Shown piece by piece: positions 63,782 to 64,000 of a DNA stretch of 64,000 nucleotides (position 1 is its first letter; every line of letters starts with the position of its first letter). Made by a program: the position numbers and the translations under genes. The notes beneath the pieces are model-generated. The model was not told the DNA's origin and did not search any database. It worked only from the letters and a program-made list of their open reading frames with translations. The stretch comes from Parvibaculaceae bacterium Mf 1.05b.01 (GTDB lineage: Bacteria > Pseudomonadota > Alphaproteobacteria > Parvibaculales > Parvibaculaceae). The stretch is taken from assembly GCA_000509225.1 (NCBI GenBank), contig BAOK01000002.1, forward strand, positions 190,496 through 254,495, given 5' to 3'.

Positions 63782-64000
63782 ATGGGGTGGATAAGAGACG
63801 TCAAGATCATGATCGAGGATCTGCAGCGCGTGTCCCCTTTCATGCGGGTCTGGGGGCCTTTGCTCAACGGGCCAATGGTACTCGGTGGGTTGGTTTTTAT
63901 GTACCGTTTCGAAGCCGTTCTTATTCTCATCACCTGTATGGGATCGGTCCTGGTTGCCGCTCAGATGCATAAGCGGGCACCGTTTACCCGGCTCTCAAGT
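63782..64000 (+). CDS. Membrane protein, partial (continues past the window)
   Basis: An ATG at 63782 with GGGGAG 6 bases upstream opens 73 codons that reach the right edge without a stop. An amphipathic N-terminus precedes hydrophobic segments GPLLNGPMVLGGLVFMY and AVLILITCMGSVLVAA, followed by a basic segment. It is probably the first part of an inner-membrane protein controlled by the divergent TetR regulator. The family is unknown. Confidence 0.75.
   Translation, partial: MGWIRDVKIMIEDLQRVSPFMRVWGPLLNGPMVLGGLVFMYRFEAVLILITCMGSVLVAAQMHKRAPFTRLSS

Overview
This 64-kb window is chromosomal DNA of an alphaproteobacterium, probably of the order Hyphomicrobiales (Rhizobiales) and perhaps close to Parvibaculaceae. 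The order is inferred, not proven. Evidence for it: the alphaproteobacterial segregation block mnmE-mnmG-rsmG-parA-parB next to holA-lptE-leuS, a DUF3576 lipoprotein, a glnK-amtB pair, a perfect CtrA-type box (TTAA-N7-TTAAC) and intergenic palindromes of a kind common in that group. I see no insertion sequence, prophage, CRISPR array or rRNA. One tRNA gene is present, tRNA-Gly(GCC).

Layout. 1-5.1 kb: end of a lipoprotein gene running off the left edge, a quinone-oxidoreductase-type enzyme, a dienelactone-hydrolase-family protein and a DUF255 thioredoxin-fold protein, all on the minus strand. 5.2-11.2 kb: tRNA modification and chromosome partition genes with two perfect parS sites flanking mnmG. 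11.2-16.3 kb: the minus-strand leuS-lptE-holA operon and the DUF3576 lipoprotein. 16.9-18.1 kb: a porin gene with a strong terminator and a codon choice suggesting high expression. 18.2-28.9 kb: housekeeping and accessory genes, including two sulfotransferase-like proteins, a YggS-type PLP protein, an L,D-transpeptidase-like protein, an OmpR-type response regulator, three hotdog-fold proteins and exonuclease III. 28.9-29.3 kb: a non-coding region with a 46-bp tandem array and a candidate structured small RNA on the minus strand. 29.4-34.2 kb: a putative polyamine catabolism cluster (PuuD-, glutamine-synthetase- and putrescine-aminotransferase-like) whose gaps are full of palindromic repeats. 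34.4-38.9 kb: aminotransferase-ftsK-lolA behind a CtrA-type box. 39.1-43.2 kb: two ammonium transporters and a PII protein. 43.6-45.9 kb: a PQQ- and heme-containing alcohol dehydrogenase. 45.9-52.0 kb: LysR regulator, VOC protein, amidase, cytochrome P450, UbiH-type monooxygenase and PAS protein. 52.3-55.5 kb: DUF971, Trm112, Lon-N-domain, thioredoxin-TPR, ProX editing protein and tRNA-Gly. 55.7-64 kb: an accessory stretch rich in small enzymes and regulators (SnoaL, a haloalkane-dehalogenase-like hydrolase, tautomerases, DUF3237, LysR, two MarR, XRE-2TM, TetR), with palindromic operators and a truncated tautomerase duplicate.

The strongest candidates for something undescribed are the small RNA and 46-bp array at 28.9-29.25 kb, a six-member dispersed palindrome family whose stems co-vary, and the paired operators in front of the two MarR genes.
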